Of a DNA stretch of 64,000 bases, positions 1 through 11,474 are shown piece by piece. The stretch comes from Pyrenophora tritici-repentis (Eukaryota > Ascomycota > Dothideomycetes > Pleosporales > Pleosporaceae). Location of the stretch: assembly GCF_003171515.1 (NCBI RefSeq), contig NC_089390.1, positions 5,208,001 to 5,272,000 of the forward strand, written 5' to 3'. How positions within the stretch are numbered: the stretch's first letter is position 1; each line of letters opens with the position of its first letter. Made by a program: the position numbers and the translations under genes. The notes beneath the pieces were generated by a model. The model did not search any database. It was not told the DNA's origin and saw only the letters and a program-made list of their open reading frames with translations.

Positions 1-1178
1 GAAGGTTGATAACCCAAACCTAGGGTAATTTGAGGTATCCTTGACGAACCCAAGGGGTAGAGTTCACCACCCAGAGCATACTCATAAATCTTCGTACGAA
101 GCTCGCTAGGCAAAGTCTCAAAGCGGTGGGAACTACCCACATACTTCCACCACTTGAAATGCGTGCTATACCCCGGCCAACCAACCAAGTCCGGCCGCAG
201 CTTCAAACGCGACTGCTTTGGAAGACGAATGCCAAAACAATAGCAGGCACGCAGCCACTCCCCAAGAACGACCCACTTCTGCTTCTTAGTCTCAAAGACA
301 TGAATAGTGTCGGCGTTCGGCGGCGATCCATGAGGCAAAATGGTAACCCAAAGCATATCCTTCTTCTCACCATACTTCTCCTTGGACTCAAAGTAATACG
401 CCTTGACGTCGAACAGATTGCGTCCCGGCGGCCAAAGCGGAGGCGCGTCGTTTACAGGGTTCACCTCGAGCTTGATAGTGAAGAAGCTGATATCCTTCTT
501 CCGCAGCGCGATCACCTCGTCGTAAATGGCGCCTAGCACGACGTCGTTGTGGTGGAAGCCTTTGTTAAACTTGTAGGTTGTTTCCATGGTGAAGCGGCCG
601 ACTTGGCCGTCTTGGGGGATCTTCAGCATAGAGAGGTCGTCTGTAATGTTCTCTTCGCACGCGTTGGGGAGGACGAGCATGCATTTTCTGGGACGGGCCT
701 GGAGGTTGCCGGAGGGAGGGTCGAAAATGGCGAGGCGGCTGAGGAGGAAGTTGGGGGCTGTGGGGTTGAGCTTTGAGAGCTTGGTAGGGGTGAAAGCCGG
801 GGCTTTGGCGTTAAAGGTATGTGTGGCCTTTTCCGGTTCATGGACTTCGGTGGTGTGGCGGTAGACGGGTGCTTGGACATCGTTGAAGGCGAGGTAGGGG
901 CCAGAGATATCGTAGTAGCTGAGAGTTTGATGCTTCTCAGGCTCAAAATATTGCCCCATCAGTAGTGAATCATCCATCCAGAAATCCATTTGATGTTGGT
1001 CGTATGTGTAAGCATCGTGGTCCACAGGCGGTTCTTGGACACAATATCCCACATACCCTTCCGGCTCAACAACTGGCAGTCGCGCCGCAGGGTAGAATTC
1101 CCTCGCGCCAGATTCAGATCCATACACCTCGTAGTCGCTATGCTTGAAAGGCTCCGCAGCGGGGTTGAGACCACCCAT
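1..1178 (-). CDS. F-box-like fungal protein, 3' end cut by window edge
   Basis: An uninterrupted reading frame of 392 codons on the minus strand starts at an ATG at 1178 (MGGLNPAAEP) and runs off the left edge, so the C-terminus is missing. Near the end of the visible part is LPSELRTKIYEYAL, the F-box-like helix typical of large fungal families of otherwise uncharacterised proteins. Downstream ATGs at 974 and 959 are in frame, but the residues before them (YCVQEPPVDHDAY) look coding, so I chose the first ATG. The F-box-like segment lies in the C-terminal half, not at the N-terminus, which is unusual. The N-terminal 300 residues match no family I recognise. If it is a true F-box protein it would recruit substrates to an SCF ubiquitin ligase; that is family inference only. 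Confidence 0.7.
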   Translation of the reverse strand, partial: MGGLNPAAEPFKHSDYEVYGSESGAREFYPAARLPVVEPEGYVGYCVQEPPVDHDAYTYDQHQMDFWMDDSLLMGQYFEPEKHQTLSYYDISGPYLAFNDVQAPVYRHTTEVHEPEKATHTFNAKAPAFTPTKLSKLNPTAPNFLLSRLAIFDPPSGNLQARPRKCMLVLPNACEENITDDLSMLKIPQDGQVGRFTMETTYKFNKGFHHNDVVLGAIYDEVIALRKKDISFFTIKLEVNPVNDAPPLWPPGRNLFDVKAYYFESKEKYGEKKDMLWVTILPHGSPPNADTIHVFETKKQKWVVLGEWLRACYCFGIRLPKQSRLKLRPDLVGWPGYSTHFKWWKYVGSSHRFETLPSELRTKIYEYALGGELYPLGSSRIPQITLGLGYQP

Positions 1179-1984
1179 TCTGGCGACGAGTTGAGAGGGG
1201 AAGTGGTTGATGAGAAAGAGTTGCGCAGAGCAAAAATATTTACATATACTAGTAAGGCGGTTGCTGCACCCCTTGGAGTAACGTGATTTGTGCGTTTCTG
1301 TGGCAAAGTGCGTGGTCCGTGCGTGGCGCGGTGGTGCGGTCGGAGTGAATGAGCAAGTGAATGCAGGATCGGGGGACTAGATGCGCCACTTTGGGTAAGC
1401 TAGGTTTCCGCAGTTGGAGTTGCGATGGTATTGGGTTTGAGATGTTGTGATAGAAGTGACTTGAGAGTTCTTTGTGTGTGCAGAACAGATACGGAGATTT
1501 GTGGACGTCGTGGGTGAATTTAGAAGATATTGCTCGTGGACGTCAGTGCACGACGATAAGTCTAGTCGTTTGTAGAGTAAACTCGACACTGGTACCATGG
1601 TTCAGTCGACCCGAGGCACCACCCCCAAAACTACCGCATCCAAAAATTCTTTACATGATTACATCGACGCAGCAGATTTGCGATCGATGACAACCACTAG
1701 CCTGTAGAGTGACCATAACGAGAGAAACACACTCATTCGATCATGGAGAACATTCTAACGAGTGTCGCGACTTAGAACGCTACTTAATTTTGCGGCAATC
1801 GCAGGAATATGCTAGTCAATTCTATTCGATTTTTTGTTCGGCCCATACCCGTGTATTCAATGTCCTAAAAGATTATGATGGCTTAGTCGTAGCATGTTAG
1901 AAACCCGAAGAATACATCTCTTCTGTCAACGGCGATTAGCCGACCGAATATTTCGATGACTGATCACCAATGTATTGTGCTCCT
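1179..1984. other. Intergenic, no gene seen
   Basis: Upstream of the edge gene and downstream of the next gene. Short ORFs here have no ATG context or composition that looks coding. It contains one copy of a degenerate repeat (1584-1641) that recurs near 6.9 kb. Confidence 0.6.
1584..1641 (+). repeat. Degenerate ~55-bp dispersed repeat, copy A
   Basis: It shares the ordered blocks CTGGTA, CCATGGT, CGACCC, CCACCC and AAAACT with 6887-6941, at roughly three quarters identity by eye with small indels. Both copies are intergenic. It may be the remnant end of an old mobile element. I see no terminal repeats or target duplication, so the nature of the element is unknown. Confidence 0.4.
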
Positions 1985-2976
1985 CTAAATTCTCCTATTC
2001 AACTCAGATAAGCATACAGACCACTGATCAAGCTCATCGTAAAACCCGTCCTCAACAGTATCCTGAAATACCCATGGAGCTCCGCACAAGCAAGAGGGCG
2101 GCCTATAAAATTTGTTAGTGGTACAAAGCAGTTGATGTTTGGATTGAAAACTTACAGAGAAGACTTTGGTGCATTAAAGATCGCTGCCTCTGCAGCGCGA
2201 TGATCGAAGAAAGGGTCCGCTCGCCTTTTATACAGCGCAAGACATTGGTCCCACGCGGCCTTGGTATCCTTCTTGACAGCCCCACCGAGAGTCACGTTTG
2301 GTAAGTCTTTGAAGTAGGACCAGGCAAACGTCATGACCCAGTCCACCAAGATACTCTGGCAGATAGGAGTGTTGTTGTTGTGAGGATCGTACTTGCAACA
2401 TCCTCTGGAATCGCGGAATCGTAGTTGAAGACTTTTTAGGGTGGGAAGCATATTGAACACTTCCCCGAAAGACCAATCGCTTTCTATGTAGAAGTCTGGA
2501 CCAGTGAGGACGCCGAGGAAACCGAACCATTCGTCCATGATAAAGTCGAGTACAAGGTAATTTAGCCAGTTGTATGCGGGCTTGATGTCTGTCAAGAGGA
2601 CCATGTAAAGATGGGATGTTGAGGTGAGGTGTTTTGGCGTGTTCTCCCAACATACTTGCATTGCTTGGTGATGGGTGAGCTTGTTGACAAGAAGAAGCGC
2701 AAGAATCGGGTTACGAGTCAAGCAATAGCCCAGATGGAAGTGAACCATAGAGATCTGGCCTAGCAGAGCGCTATTAGATATCTTGCTGAACAAATAGATA
2801 AGAGGACCTAGAACGAACTCGAAGAAAAGCAGACGTATCTCAATCGAAAGATCCACGAGTCTGAAATGTTCGTCGTTGAGCCCCTGCCGCTCAGGTGCCG
2901 TTTCTTCATTCAGAGCTTCAGCAGACATCTTGTTTGCTATCGGAATCAAATCGTGTGGCTGAGTAGAGAGGTCCAT
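1985..2976 (-). CDS. F-box-like hypothetical protein, two exons
   Basis: Exons are 2976-2156 and 2102-1985 (312 aa), separated by a 53-nt intron with donor GTAAGT, branch ACTAAC and acceptor TATAG. Without splicing the frame stops at once at the donor; splicing adds a further 39 codons and an in-frame TAG. The helix LSIEIRLLFFEFVL near residue 45 resembles the F-box-like start of fungal orphan families. A tail like WVMTFAWSYFKDLPNVTLGG is also common in that group. The open frame extends upstream to 3039 only from a TTG codon, so the first ATG (MDLSTQPHD) is preferred; MSAEALN at 2928 is an alternative. An ACTAAT...TACAG signal just upstream suggests a 5'-UTR intron. Function is unknown. Confidence 0.6.
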
Positions 2977-3196
2977 AGAGTTGGGTATCAGCGCTATCCA
3001 AGACGAGAGTGTAACACTGTACGAGAAATTAGTATACAAGTCCTAGGCCTACGAGGTAGGACAAAATGTCAAAAGTCCGATGCCTTATAACGAACTGAAG
3101 GTTCACTAAACCAGTTACCAAGGTTGACAAGGATAGTACTTTGATTGATTAGAGAAGAAGGAATCTACTAAAGCGACCACAAGTGAAGAGAGAATG

Positions 3197-3205
3197 CTTA
3201 TATAG
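3197..3205 (-). promoter_or_regulatory. TATA box of the F-box-like gene
   Basis: CTATATAAG on the minus strand lies about 220 bp upstream of the ATG at 2976. That spacing fits a leader containing the short 5'-UTR intron suggested by the TACAG acceptor near 3020. Confidence 0.4.
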
Positions 3206-3406
3206 CCCGTGAAAACTCCAATAGCGCCTCATTTATCGGTTTCTTTACCATAAAATGCCCAAGGAAGAAAGGGGGGTGTATAAATATGAGCACACGGAAT
3301 TTCGACTCGACCGTGGTTCGTACTCATAATTTTGTGGGGCCGAACTGACTGCCACTACGAGAAAATCTGAGATATGACCGGCTCTTATCAACCCAGTCCT
3401 TCTCAT

Positions 3407-4782
3407 TTACAGGATTAAGAAGACCATCCCAAGTGAACAAGCCGCGAGTGACCCATGGCGGTTGAGCATACTTGCTGCGCTGATGACGTGAGACCCGCAG
3501 CACTGTCTCTTTTTGAATATGACGTTGTTGGCTACTGCCGCCACCTCAAAGACAGATCCATTAAAGTCACCATAGTTGTAATAGTCGACGAGGATCCATT
3601 TTGGCGGGCGGTTCCACATGCGCCTGCAAGTTTGAACATTGAGCCCAAGACTCATGTAGCCGGAAACTGCATTGATTTGGTCGAAAAGTGTGTGTGCTGG
3701 TATCAAAATGTGGTACCCAAACAAGTTGAGTGGAATATTCAAGTTATGGTTCATGGTGTACATGCGCTCGCCGGATATCTCCTTTACTTGATCTGGAGGT
3801 CGTTGCTGTGTACACGGGAACGCGGAATCTTTGGGTGAGAATGTTGTTTGCCATTGGTAGTTGAACTCGCTGAGCAACCACGGAACTTGCTCTTGATCTG
3901 CACCATAGTCGAGCATTACTACCACACGTTTGTTTCTTATAATCATCTCTGCCAGGGTGGGCCAGTCGGACAAGTTCATAGTGATCGAATGCGGTGTCCA
4001 CAGATACTCCATCATCCCAGAATCTTGGAAGGGCGCTATGTAGTCCGTTGCTGGTATCCTCGTACCATCGCCGTTGTTGCCCATGATAATGCCAATGACT
4101 TCGAAAGGGTTGCGGTCTAACCAGCCCTTCACGGTCGCGAGGTATGATTCGAGGGTACCTACATCGAGAATATTGCACCAGGTGTGGCATAGGTGTATCT
4201 CAGCAGAAGAGTTGGATTTGTGGGTCTCGAACTGCACTATCAGTCAACGTCAGTCGGTCTACTATAGGACTCCGCAAGAAACTTACATCCTCGAATTCCA
4301 TCGTTCAGCTGATTAAGCACTGGATACATCTGATTGCTGGCTGTGTTGTGTAGTCTCACAAAGGGACTATTGTGGGCAGCGACCATGGATACGTTGGAAA
4401 ACTTGCGCTCGCAGAATTCGACATAACCATTGCAAGGCCGAATGTTGGTTGGCCGAAGATGATGGGATTTGTTTGCTGAAGCTATACTGTTGGAGGGTTC
4501 GGTCGGAGGCCCCAGTCCCACTAGGACTGTTACCTCCGGCGTCGTGGTTGAGGTGGTGGCAGTAGTATTTTGCCTTCCGGAAATAGCTGATGCCAACAAG
4601 GTGATACCGGATAATCCGGTAAAGGCATAGCTAGGGTGGGTAATAGATGAAGTACCAGGAATCTTGCTCAAAGATGTTATGAGGCTAGGAGAAGGTGTAC
4701 TGAATGTGGAGGATGACTGGGCGGCGGATGCACATGTCGTAAGCAGGGTCAAGGGTCGGAGGAATAGTTTGAAAGTAATCAT
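3407..4782 (-). CDS. Secreted PI-PLC-like phosphodiesterase
   Basis: Exons are 4782-4287 and 4236-3407 (441 aa), with a 50-nt intron (GTAAGT, branch CTGAC, acceptor TAG). The protein starts with a signal-peptide-like segment (MITFKLFLRPLTLLTTCASA) and a Ser/Thr-rich stretch of about 80 residues. The PI-PLC-like TIM barrel follows: FCERKFSNVSMVAAHNSPF carries the first catalytic-type histidine, and ETHKSNSSAEIHLCHTWC the second region. GWLDRNPFEVIGIIMGN and VDYYNYGDFNGSVFEVAA are also family hallmarks. A hydrophobic tail (ACSLGMVFLIL) could be a GPI-anchor signal. In this family the protein would hydrolyse a phosphodiester lipid or related substrate outside the cell. Substrate cannot be told from sequence. 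Confidence 0.85.
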
Positions 4783-5373
4783 TTTGCAGTGGAATATGAA
4801 AGAAAGAAAACGCTATACGACTAGCAGCAATTAGCATAGGACCAGTATTGATCTCTGGTTTCTGGAGGATGGGGCTGGAGGCATCCCGTGATGCTGTGTT
4901 GGCTCATTTTTAGCTGACAGGCTTTGGAAGGCACCATGCCGGCATTCGGCATTCGGCATCCGACATCTTGTGTTGTTTCCTTGGGTAAACAGCGTTGTCT
5001 CTAGATTCTGCGTAGGGAAGGCTAGATACGACCATCGCGTGGATCAGCCTGTTCTGGGTATCGCTTTCTGTGCACTCCTTCCCCTTCCTTAGTGTTGCCC
5101 AAAACTAAACAATAACTGCAACATCTCCAGAAGATTAAGCTTCTAAGATCCCAAACAATCACTGCCATCACACTACTAAGGTAAGACTAGAAGGTATAGG
5201 AATGACTTGGAAATTCTTAGGTTTCATCGAATTTTAGCATGCGCAAGTTGATGAAAGTGGCCGTGAAAATTTGATAGAACTTTTGAACTTTTATCCCTGT
5301 ACAGAGTGCTAAAATTATCTCAATTCATACCAACGGTATGTAAACTCTGACTTTTGTACATGAGTTTTCGGGT
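4783..5373. other. Intergenic, small tandem motif only
   Basis: Promoter side of the phosphodiesterase gene. A short imperfect tandem of GGCATTC occurs near 4939-4960. I see nothing else. Confidence 0.5.
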
Positions 5374-6135
5374 TCAAGGAAAGGTAAACGCAGAGCGCGC
5401 TTCCTGGTCCTCAGAGCCCATTTCATTCGCCTTCTCTACCCTTTCTTCAGGCACAAGACCAAGCGCTTGTATCCATCTCTCCGCAACCCTGGTCGCATGA
5501 TACCATCTCACCTTCTTCCACCCGTCTTGTCTAAACCTGCTGAGCAAAATATGGCCCACGGTGTGAATCTCCTTCATTGCCTTCACATGCATCTCTATGC
5601 TTATACTCCCAGATATGACGTATTCGTTCCTCCTCCGTCCGTGCAGTGATGGCATCATCTTCAAAGCTGAACGAAGGCGATGCTTGTGGTTGCTGAAGAT
5701 ATCCCGGTCGCATGGAGAGTAAAGGTAGCCGGTTGAAAGAGCGAAGATGCCCCAGCCAAAAAGTTCCTGGGGCAATGGACCGTGGGCTAGGATATCTTCG
5801 AGAACTGCGATTGTGGTTTCCCAGAGGCTGTTGAAGAAGTGCAGATCGTCTTTGGCGGCGCCGTCGGGTTGTGCGCTATTGATGGCAGTCTCGGCCGCAT
5901 CGAGGGAGAGAAATATCTCTGTGTCGGATGGCTCTACGGTACTTGAACGCGACCGGGGAGCGGATGCGCGGCGGAAAACAGTGGTATTGCGTATTGTGGT
6001 ATAGGTTCCATATGTCCCAACTAGTGCTCGGGCATGCTTCCACAGATGCAAGAAGCGCGCAATGTTGGCCATATGAGACGCCTCGCGAAGCACATCGCTG
6101 TTTCCTGGCAGTGTGACAAGTTCGGGGTTTGGCAT
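5374..6135 (-). CDS. Hypothetical protein, single exon
   Basis: A continuous 253-aa frame starts at an ATG in good context (CACATGCC) and ends at 5374. Sequence such as LHFFNSLWETTIAVLEDILAHGPLPQELFGWGIFAL is alpha-helical and looks like real protein. The C-terminus contains KVRWYHATRVAERWIQALGLVPEER. The overall style faintly resembles the C-terminal half of fungal-specific transcription-factor proteins, but no Zn2Cys6 cluster is visible here or upstream, so I make no functional claim. It may be a truncated relative. Neighbours on both sides are on the same strand but more than 500 bp away, so there is no transcriptional unit. Confidence 0.55.
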   Translation of the reverse strand: MPNPELVTLPGNSDVLREASHMANIARFLHLWKHARALVGTYGTYTTIRNTTVFRRASAPRSRSSTVEPSDTEIFLSLDAAETAINSAQPDGAAKDDLHFFNSLWETTIAVLEDILAHGPLPQELFGWGIFALSTGYLYSPCDRDIFSNHKHRLRSALKMMPSLHGRRRNEYVISGSISIEMHVKAMKEIHTVGHILLSRFRQDGWKKVRWYHATRVAERWIQALGLVPEERVEKANEMGSEDQEARSAFTFP

Positions 6136-7094
6136 GTGGCAGCGCTGGCTTTGGGTTGTGATTGATAGTTGAGAATGACTGGCAATCCCGAGAAATGTAT
6201 AATCGCGGCGTTCAAAGGGTGCGCACCTGGTCTCGGAATTGCGACAGTCGGTCCCTTGTCACAATCCTGACTTCTGGAGGTAGCTGCGGCAAACGAGTGA
6301 GAGAAAGCGCAGAGTGGAACCAAGTGGAACCGTATGTTTTTACTGCAGTATAGCAAACGGTCAGGTTGAATGGGGGCCAAATTTGTCAGTGGCGTGCAAG
6401 TGACGCAACGCCGACTCTTTCACTTGTACACAGTGAAAGAAGTGATGGTGAATCGCACACATATGCAACCGTACCAGCACTTCTTTCGCGGGCTTTAATA
6501 TCGACTTCATAGGTCGCGTCGTATGTTGAAGGCGTATTGAACAATAGAGGATGAGCTGATGGTGTGTCGTAGAAGATGGACGTCGGAGTCCGCGATCGCG
6601 AAGTTTGTGCGTCCTTGTAATAGTTTGAAATCGTTTGAGTGCATAGTTCTGGATGGGTGGCCCTTTATTATAGTCGAAACACTAGATCCTCAAATAAATA
6701 AGATTTTGGGTGACACTATGGTTCTTGTCACATGATCGAATAATCATGGACCCTACCGGGTGCCTACCCCGTCAGACTTTGTCAGTGACACATACTTCAA
6801 CCGTTTACGTAGCGCTTAGCTTTTCGCACTTGGAAATAAGCTTCACTTTCGGGACTGTAATAGTGTGATGTAATCGGGTAGTGTTCCGACTCTGGTAACC
6901 ATGGTACAGCGACCCAACGAGCCACCCAAAACTGTCGCACCTAACCCACTTTGAACGGTTAAAGCGATAGCGGAACTTTGCCACCCGTACAACTTTGTGA
7001 ACCAGCGCTTCTCGGATGTGTAAGAGGATTAGAAAGTTCGTAACGGGAACGTAGAGAGACCTGAGTGCATGTTATATCCTTTAGCCCGGTATGT
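6136..7094. other. Intergenic with repeat copy B
   Basis: No convincing ORF. It holds the second copy of the degenerate repeat (6887-6941). The 360-nt open frame overlapping the start of the preceding gene is antisense-like in composition and was not called. Confidence 0.5.
6887..6941 (+). repeat. Degenerate ~55-bp dispersed repeat, copy B
   Basis: Partner of 1584-1641, in the same orientation. Shared blocks are CTGGTA, CCATGGT, CGACCC, CCACCC and AAAACT. Confidence 0.4.
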
Positions 7095-8520
7095 TCATCT
7101 GCTTGAACTGAATATGCTCTCCATAGTGAAGCTGTGTCTCAAGCTATCTCGTAGATGAAGCTTGGGTGGACCTTCAGGTGGAAACTGAACCTCCACAGCC
7201 GGAATAGGCTTATGTTCTGGTAGCTGTAGGTCTGCCACAACGATATTTGGCGGAGGCGAGCAGTTCTCAATGTCTACGTCATGACGTTCTTGGCTTTTGA
7301 TAGATGTCACGTCGCCCAACTCCGTAGGTATCAGATAAGACGGGCTCAAGCTGCGTCGATGTTCGCGACGACGTCTGCGCCGGCCATTGCTAACGGAGGG
7401 ATAGTAGGTGCGATTGATCACTTCTGGCGTTGGGTTCGAAAGGCCTAGGCACGTCCGTATGTGGCGCACCAAAGGCCGAAGAGTGGCTATGCTGCCTGCT
7501 GCAATACCGATTCCAGGCTCGACAGTACTCCAGATGGCGACATCAGTGGTAGCGTCTGGATCACCGGGTTAGCAATGTTAGGGGGTACTCGCTGAACGCT
7601 AGAGTTCGTACAGAGAAAGTCGGGGCCGTCCACTAGACTGTGTATGTATCCCATTCGAATGACCGTACCTGTGCTTCCACTGATGGCTGTGAGTTAACAA
7701 TCCTTCCACTTTGGTCACAAAACATACATTGCGGCAAATGCAAGGATACCTGCAACCAGAAACTTCGTTTTCTTCCTCAAGTCCATCTTCCAAACAATGA
7801 AGCAGGGAAGTAGACCGAACGCCCAATCCGCAATTGCATTGACGACAGAGAGAGAATAACTGATGCCTAAGGTTGGGCCATGTCCCAGGCACTTGCTGGA
7901 AGCAGGGTGCTTGTTCCAGAATTCAGAGACTGTGCATCATTAGCCAGTGTAGCATATCAAAATCCCTTCTTAGAGCTTACTCGGTGTACACTGAAACATA
8001 ACCAAGAAGAAGTAAATGAGGCCACATAGTACGGTGCCTGCCATTAGCAGTTGTGTAAATCGAATATGCCATGGCTCGATTGCGAATCGCAGGTAAAAAT
8101 ACCCGATAGCAAACTTCAGGAAGCAGCTAGTCACGACGTAGAAGAGTTCGCAAAGATACCAGAACTACACGAAGTCAGCTACCTATTTCTAAACGCCAGA
8201 ATGTACTAACCAGTAATGCTGTTTTTGCGTCGCTATCGCTGAGATGCCAGCGATGCCTGCCCGTACCGTGGATGGCGGCAACGATTTGGCAGGGTAGATA
8301 TATCGTGAATGCTAGCTATGACAGTTGATCAGCATAGTCCACTGTATATACGCTTGAAGTGGGTACTCACCAGTGTCGCAACCATGTATGAGTCATCCTT
8401 ACCCCATGCTTTCATCAAGATGGCGCGAACGTAGATACGTAGGCCCACGGTCAACCAAGTGAGAATGAAAAAGATAGTGGCTACAGCAAAGACTTCGGAG
8501 CTTCGATCTGCTTTGTTCAT
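7095..8520 (-). CDS. Pth11-type rhodopsin-domain membrane protein, six exons
   Basis: Exons are 8520-8371, 8315-8211, 8164-7981, 7929-7728, 7679-7612 and 7555-7095 (389 aa). The introns are 46-56 nt, all GT-AG, and every phase joins. The N-terminus FAVATIFFILTWLTVGLRIY begins the membrane domain. Exon 4 carries ISYSLSVVNAIADWAFGLLP, and exon 6 opens with ATDVAIWSTVEPGIGIAAGS followed by IATLRPL. These are signatures of the fungal rhodopsin-like domain (Pth11-related, seven membrane helices). The cytoplasmic tail of about 130 residues is Arg-rich and polar. Some members act as surface receptors in infection or development; most are uncharacterised. It is an integral plasma-membrane protein by inference, with unknown ligand. 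Confidence 0.85.
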
Positions 8521-9974
8521 GTTTCATTCGCTTCTGGAAATTTCGTCATTCTGCGGGCGTTGTACCCCGTCTCATAGTTCATGGGAGCGGTCCGTTGGAT
8601 GTTTGTGTGTGCGGAATGGTAGACGCCTGCAGAGGGTGCAAAACATCTGGCCTTTGATTTAGGGGCCTTTGGTGATCTTCAATTCGGATCCTTCCCGGAG
8701 AAGATCAGAAGCGCCGTCATGTGGCGCACGCGGAGACCCATGGTCATTTGTGAAGGTCGTGTTCATTGCTAAACCATGCAAGGCACATCATGAGCTTCAT
8801 TCGTCACCGAGTAATGGGCGTTCCAATAGCGACCCACTAGCTACGACGCGAGCTGTCACTCGCGCCACGGAGATCACTCCTACACCCCGGCAATACTACC
8901 AAGGTAGCAAACCAAGTTTGACATGCTGCGTGAGATGACAAGAGCCGAAACAAGTCCGCCTCGTAAAGAAACTTTACGTACGTATACCCTTCGTCGATCA
9001 GACTGGTGACCGTTGAGATGCGGGGAGCATTGCATGTCAAAGTTCACGAGTTCCAGCTGTAACGGTAGAGATGAGGAATTCTTGTGAGGAAAGCCCACAA
9101 GTGCTAAGTATCTAGGCTAATGCAATGGTGTCGGCGAGCATTGTAATGTTGCAATGGCGAGGCAATTGCGCGGCTAGGAGGATACCGTCTGCCGTGCCTA
9201 GATGGATCGGCACAAGGGCGCCGTATCGGGTGGCTATGCAGGTCTGGCCGCCGACCGGTCGAAATTGCACCCCTCTTCTCGTCACTATGCCCATCCGTAC
9301 AACACCGCCATCCGCGACTCGTCATTACCGGAATCATTTCTGAACATGACCGTTCTTGCATACCGAATACGAGGGCTGACTCCTTACCTCTGGGCACAAC
9401 TCCCCAGCCTCTTATTTTTTTCTTGGACGTCTGTATATAGGGACTGGTCGGGACTTGAGACTCCGCACCTCGACTGACCACACGTCGCCTCACTTTCCCT
9501 CCCGTATTTTGATCCAGTGGAACGACAAGGTCCTGCCGAAATTCCATGGTGACATTTCGCGTTTTCCTCCAACAGCTTGTCTCGATACTTCAGATACCGT
9601 TGATTGTTCGTAGCAAGCCGGACGCGGAACCTCGAAGATCCATCAAGTTAAGGATGCATTGCCCAAAGATTGTCTCAATCTCTTCCAACGTCAAGCTTAT
9701 GGGCAAGCTCATAGAATGTTGTTAGGAATCCATCCTATGGCTGTAGCTTGTTGTTTGCATGCACGATACCGGCTGAGAACCGTTTGCTAGAGCACAAAGT
9801 GCGTTTGCTGTCTCAGACTGTAAGACAACTGCTAATATAGGAAACGCCTGCTGCTTTCACGGTTTTTCTTTCGTCTTTTCCTTACATCTCGTTTCTCAGC
9901 CATCTCTCTTCCGTATAGCACATACCCGGTTGACCATATCTCGTTTTTCCCCTTTCGTTCACCCTAAATACATC
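8521..9974. other. Long divergent intergenic region
   Basis: 1.45 kb between the divergent Pth11-type and CCCH genes. ORFs on the minus strand around 9104-9547 are rich in Arg/Ser/Pro with no recognisable domain and are most likely chance. Pyrimidine-rich sequence at 9850-9970 just before the CCCH start codon looks like a fungal core promoter/leader. Confidence 0.5.
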
Positions 9975-11474
9975 ATGACCACTCAAACCAGCAGGACTTG
10001 CGTGCTTCCTGAAGGCTTGCGCTATTACCTTCTACGCCAGAACGATGTGCGCGGTAGTGTAATCGTCCCTCTCGTACCCGCAGATCAGCTACCGTTCCTT
10101 CTTCACGGGGTTCCGCGCGAGCTGACACACCGTCAAATGTCAGACCAAGGCTGGAAGTTCCTTTCCGAGACCAACGAGGCTCCTATGCTGCTCTCGGTAC
10201 AGGCACCTCAGCCAACCGCAACCCCCCGATACCTGGCACCGGACCACCATGTGCGCGCCGTACCGCAACCCGCAATCGCGGGGAAAACTCGTATTGACCC
10301 ATTGCCCCATCCGACACCTGGTCCCGAGAGTGTGCGAGAAGACCGGCAAGACTCAGGTCTGGGTCTTTCTGAACATCCTTCATCCCTGATCGACAAGCTC
10401 GCGTCTATCTACCCGAAAGATGCGCAGCGTCTGGGATACCGTGCCTCGAACTCCTCCGGCGCTGAGCCCGACCCATTCAAGAAAGAGTTCACTAAACCGT
10501 GGCCTTCCGGCATTGAGCCAGACTCTTCGAAGAAGGAGTACTGCACACATTGGATAAGGACAGGCGAATGTAGCTTTACAGCCGTGGGTTGCAAGTTCAA
10601 GCATGAGATGCCGGGCATTGAGAAGCTTCATGAGCTAGGCTTCAGAAGCATTCCGCAGTGGTGGAAAGAGAAGTCTGCCATCGGCGCGAGGGCCCCCACT
10701 TGGATGCAGCGAAGGCTCGCAGGTAACGATGATGCAGACCGCGCTGCCGAGGCGCGTGACTTTCCCGATCCTTCGACGTTGTTCAGGAAGATGACACCCA
10801 AAGAGCGTGTGTCTATCATGAGAAACGAAGAGCCGAAACACCAGGAGTCACACAGCTTTCTTAAGCGCATCGATTCTGTAATGTCGCCTGAGACTCCTTC
10901 AGCACCTGTATCGGCCGCACGACGTGATAGCCAGATGTCGAATCTGCTCATCGACCTTGACGAGACACCCGCGCCCCTGCCTAGCCCACAGCTGAGCCAG
11001 GCCACGATGACTAGCAATGACTCTAGCGATGACGAGTCCCTACCCGCTCGACCCATCCCATCCAGCGACTTGAATCCCAAGCACTCCCCGCGCATCGGGC
11101 GCCGTCCTGCAGACAAGAACGAACAAAAGCAGAAACTCAAACCATGCCCACCCGCATTCGCCCCGCACCGCCGTCGCTCCTCTCTCTCCATATACGATTC
11201 CAGCCGCAAGACTACCATCACCACCATCGCCGCCGAACCCACCACCAAAGCCCCCGCTCCGACCCAGCAACCCCGCGCTCCGATAACTACCATCCGACGC
11301 ACCGACCCCGCACCCACGAAACTCTCTGGTCTCTCAGCTTCCAAGTATAACTGCATCCCCGCTCTTGACCACAGCTGTACCGCTCGCGAGCAACCCCCTC
11401 GGCCCAAGGTGCACCGCGGCAAATACAATAAGCTCAAGGGAGGGAAACATGGCAAGTTGTCGGCTGCTGTATAG
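9975..11474 (+). CDS. CCCH zinc-finger protein
   Basis: A single-exon 499-aa protein. The open frame begins earlier only at a TTG; the first ATG is 9975 (MTTQTSRTC). One CCCH finger lies near residues 189-210: [20 protein letters not shown] then KH, with spacing C-x8-C-x6-C-x3-H. Such fingers usually bind RNA. C-terminal to it the chain is low-complexity (Pro/Ser/Thr/Arg-rich) and ends in the basic stretch [17 protein letters not shown]. The short acidic motif [16 protein letters not shown] near residue 330 resembles a clathrin-box-like or protein-interaction motif, but this is weak. Role is probably RNA metabolism by family analogy. The gene is convergent with the following coiled-coil gene. 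Confidence 0.8.
   Translation: MTTQTSRTCVLPEGLRYYLLRQNDVRGSVIVPLVPADQLPFLLHGVPRELTHRQMSDQGWKFLSETNEAPMLLSVQAPQPTATPRYLAPDHHVRAVPQPAIAGKTRIDPLPHPTPGPESVREDRQDSGLGLSEHPSSLIDKLASIYPKDAQRLGYRASNSSGAEPDPFKKEFTKPWPSGIEPDSSKKEYCTHWIRTGECSFTAVGCKFKHEMPGIEKLHELGFRSIPQWWKEKSAIGARAPTWMQRRLAGNDDADRAAEARDFPDPSTLFRKMTPKERVSIMRNEEPKHQESHSFLKRIDSVMSPETPSAPVSAARRDSQMSNLLIDLDETPAPLPSPQLSQATMTSNDSSDDESLPARPIPSSDLNPKHSPRIGRRPADKNEQKQKLKPCPPAFAPHRRRSSLSIYDSSRKTTITTIAAEPTTKAPAPTQQPRAPITTIRRTDPAPTKLSGLSASKYNCIPALDHSCTAREQPPRPKVHRGKYNKLKGGKHGKLSAAV

Noticed and set aside
9104..9547. 147-codon minus-strand frame in the 8.5-10 kb gap
   Set aside because: Arg/Ser/Pro-rich, no family, several overlapping frames of similar length; consistent with chance.
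10628..11455. 275-codon minus-strand frame opposite the CCCH gene
   Set aside because: Shadow of a GC-biased, Pro/Ser-rich coding region; residues are Gly/Arg/Ser-rich with no domain, while the plus frame has a CCCH finger.
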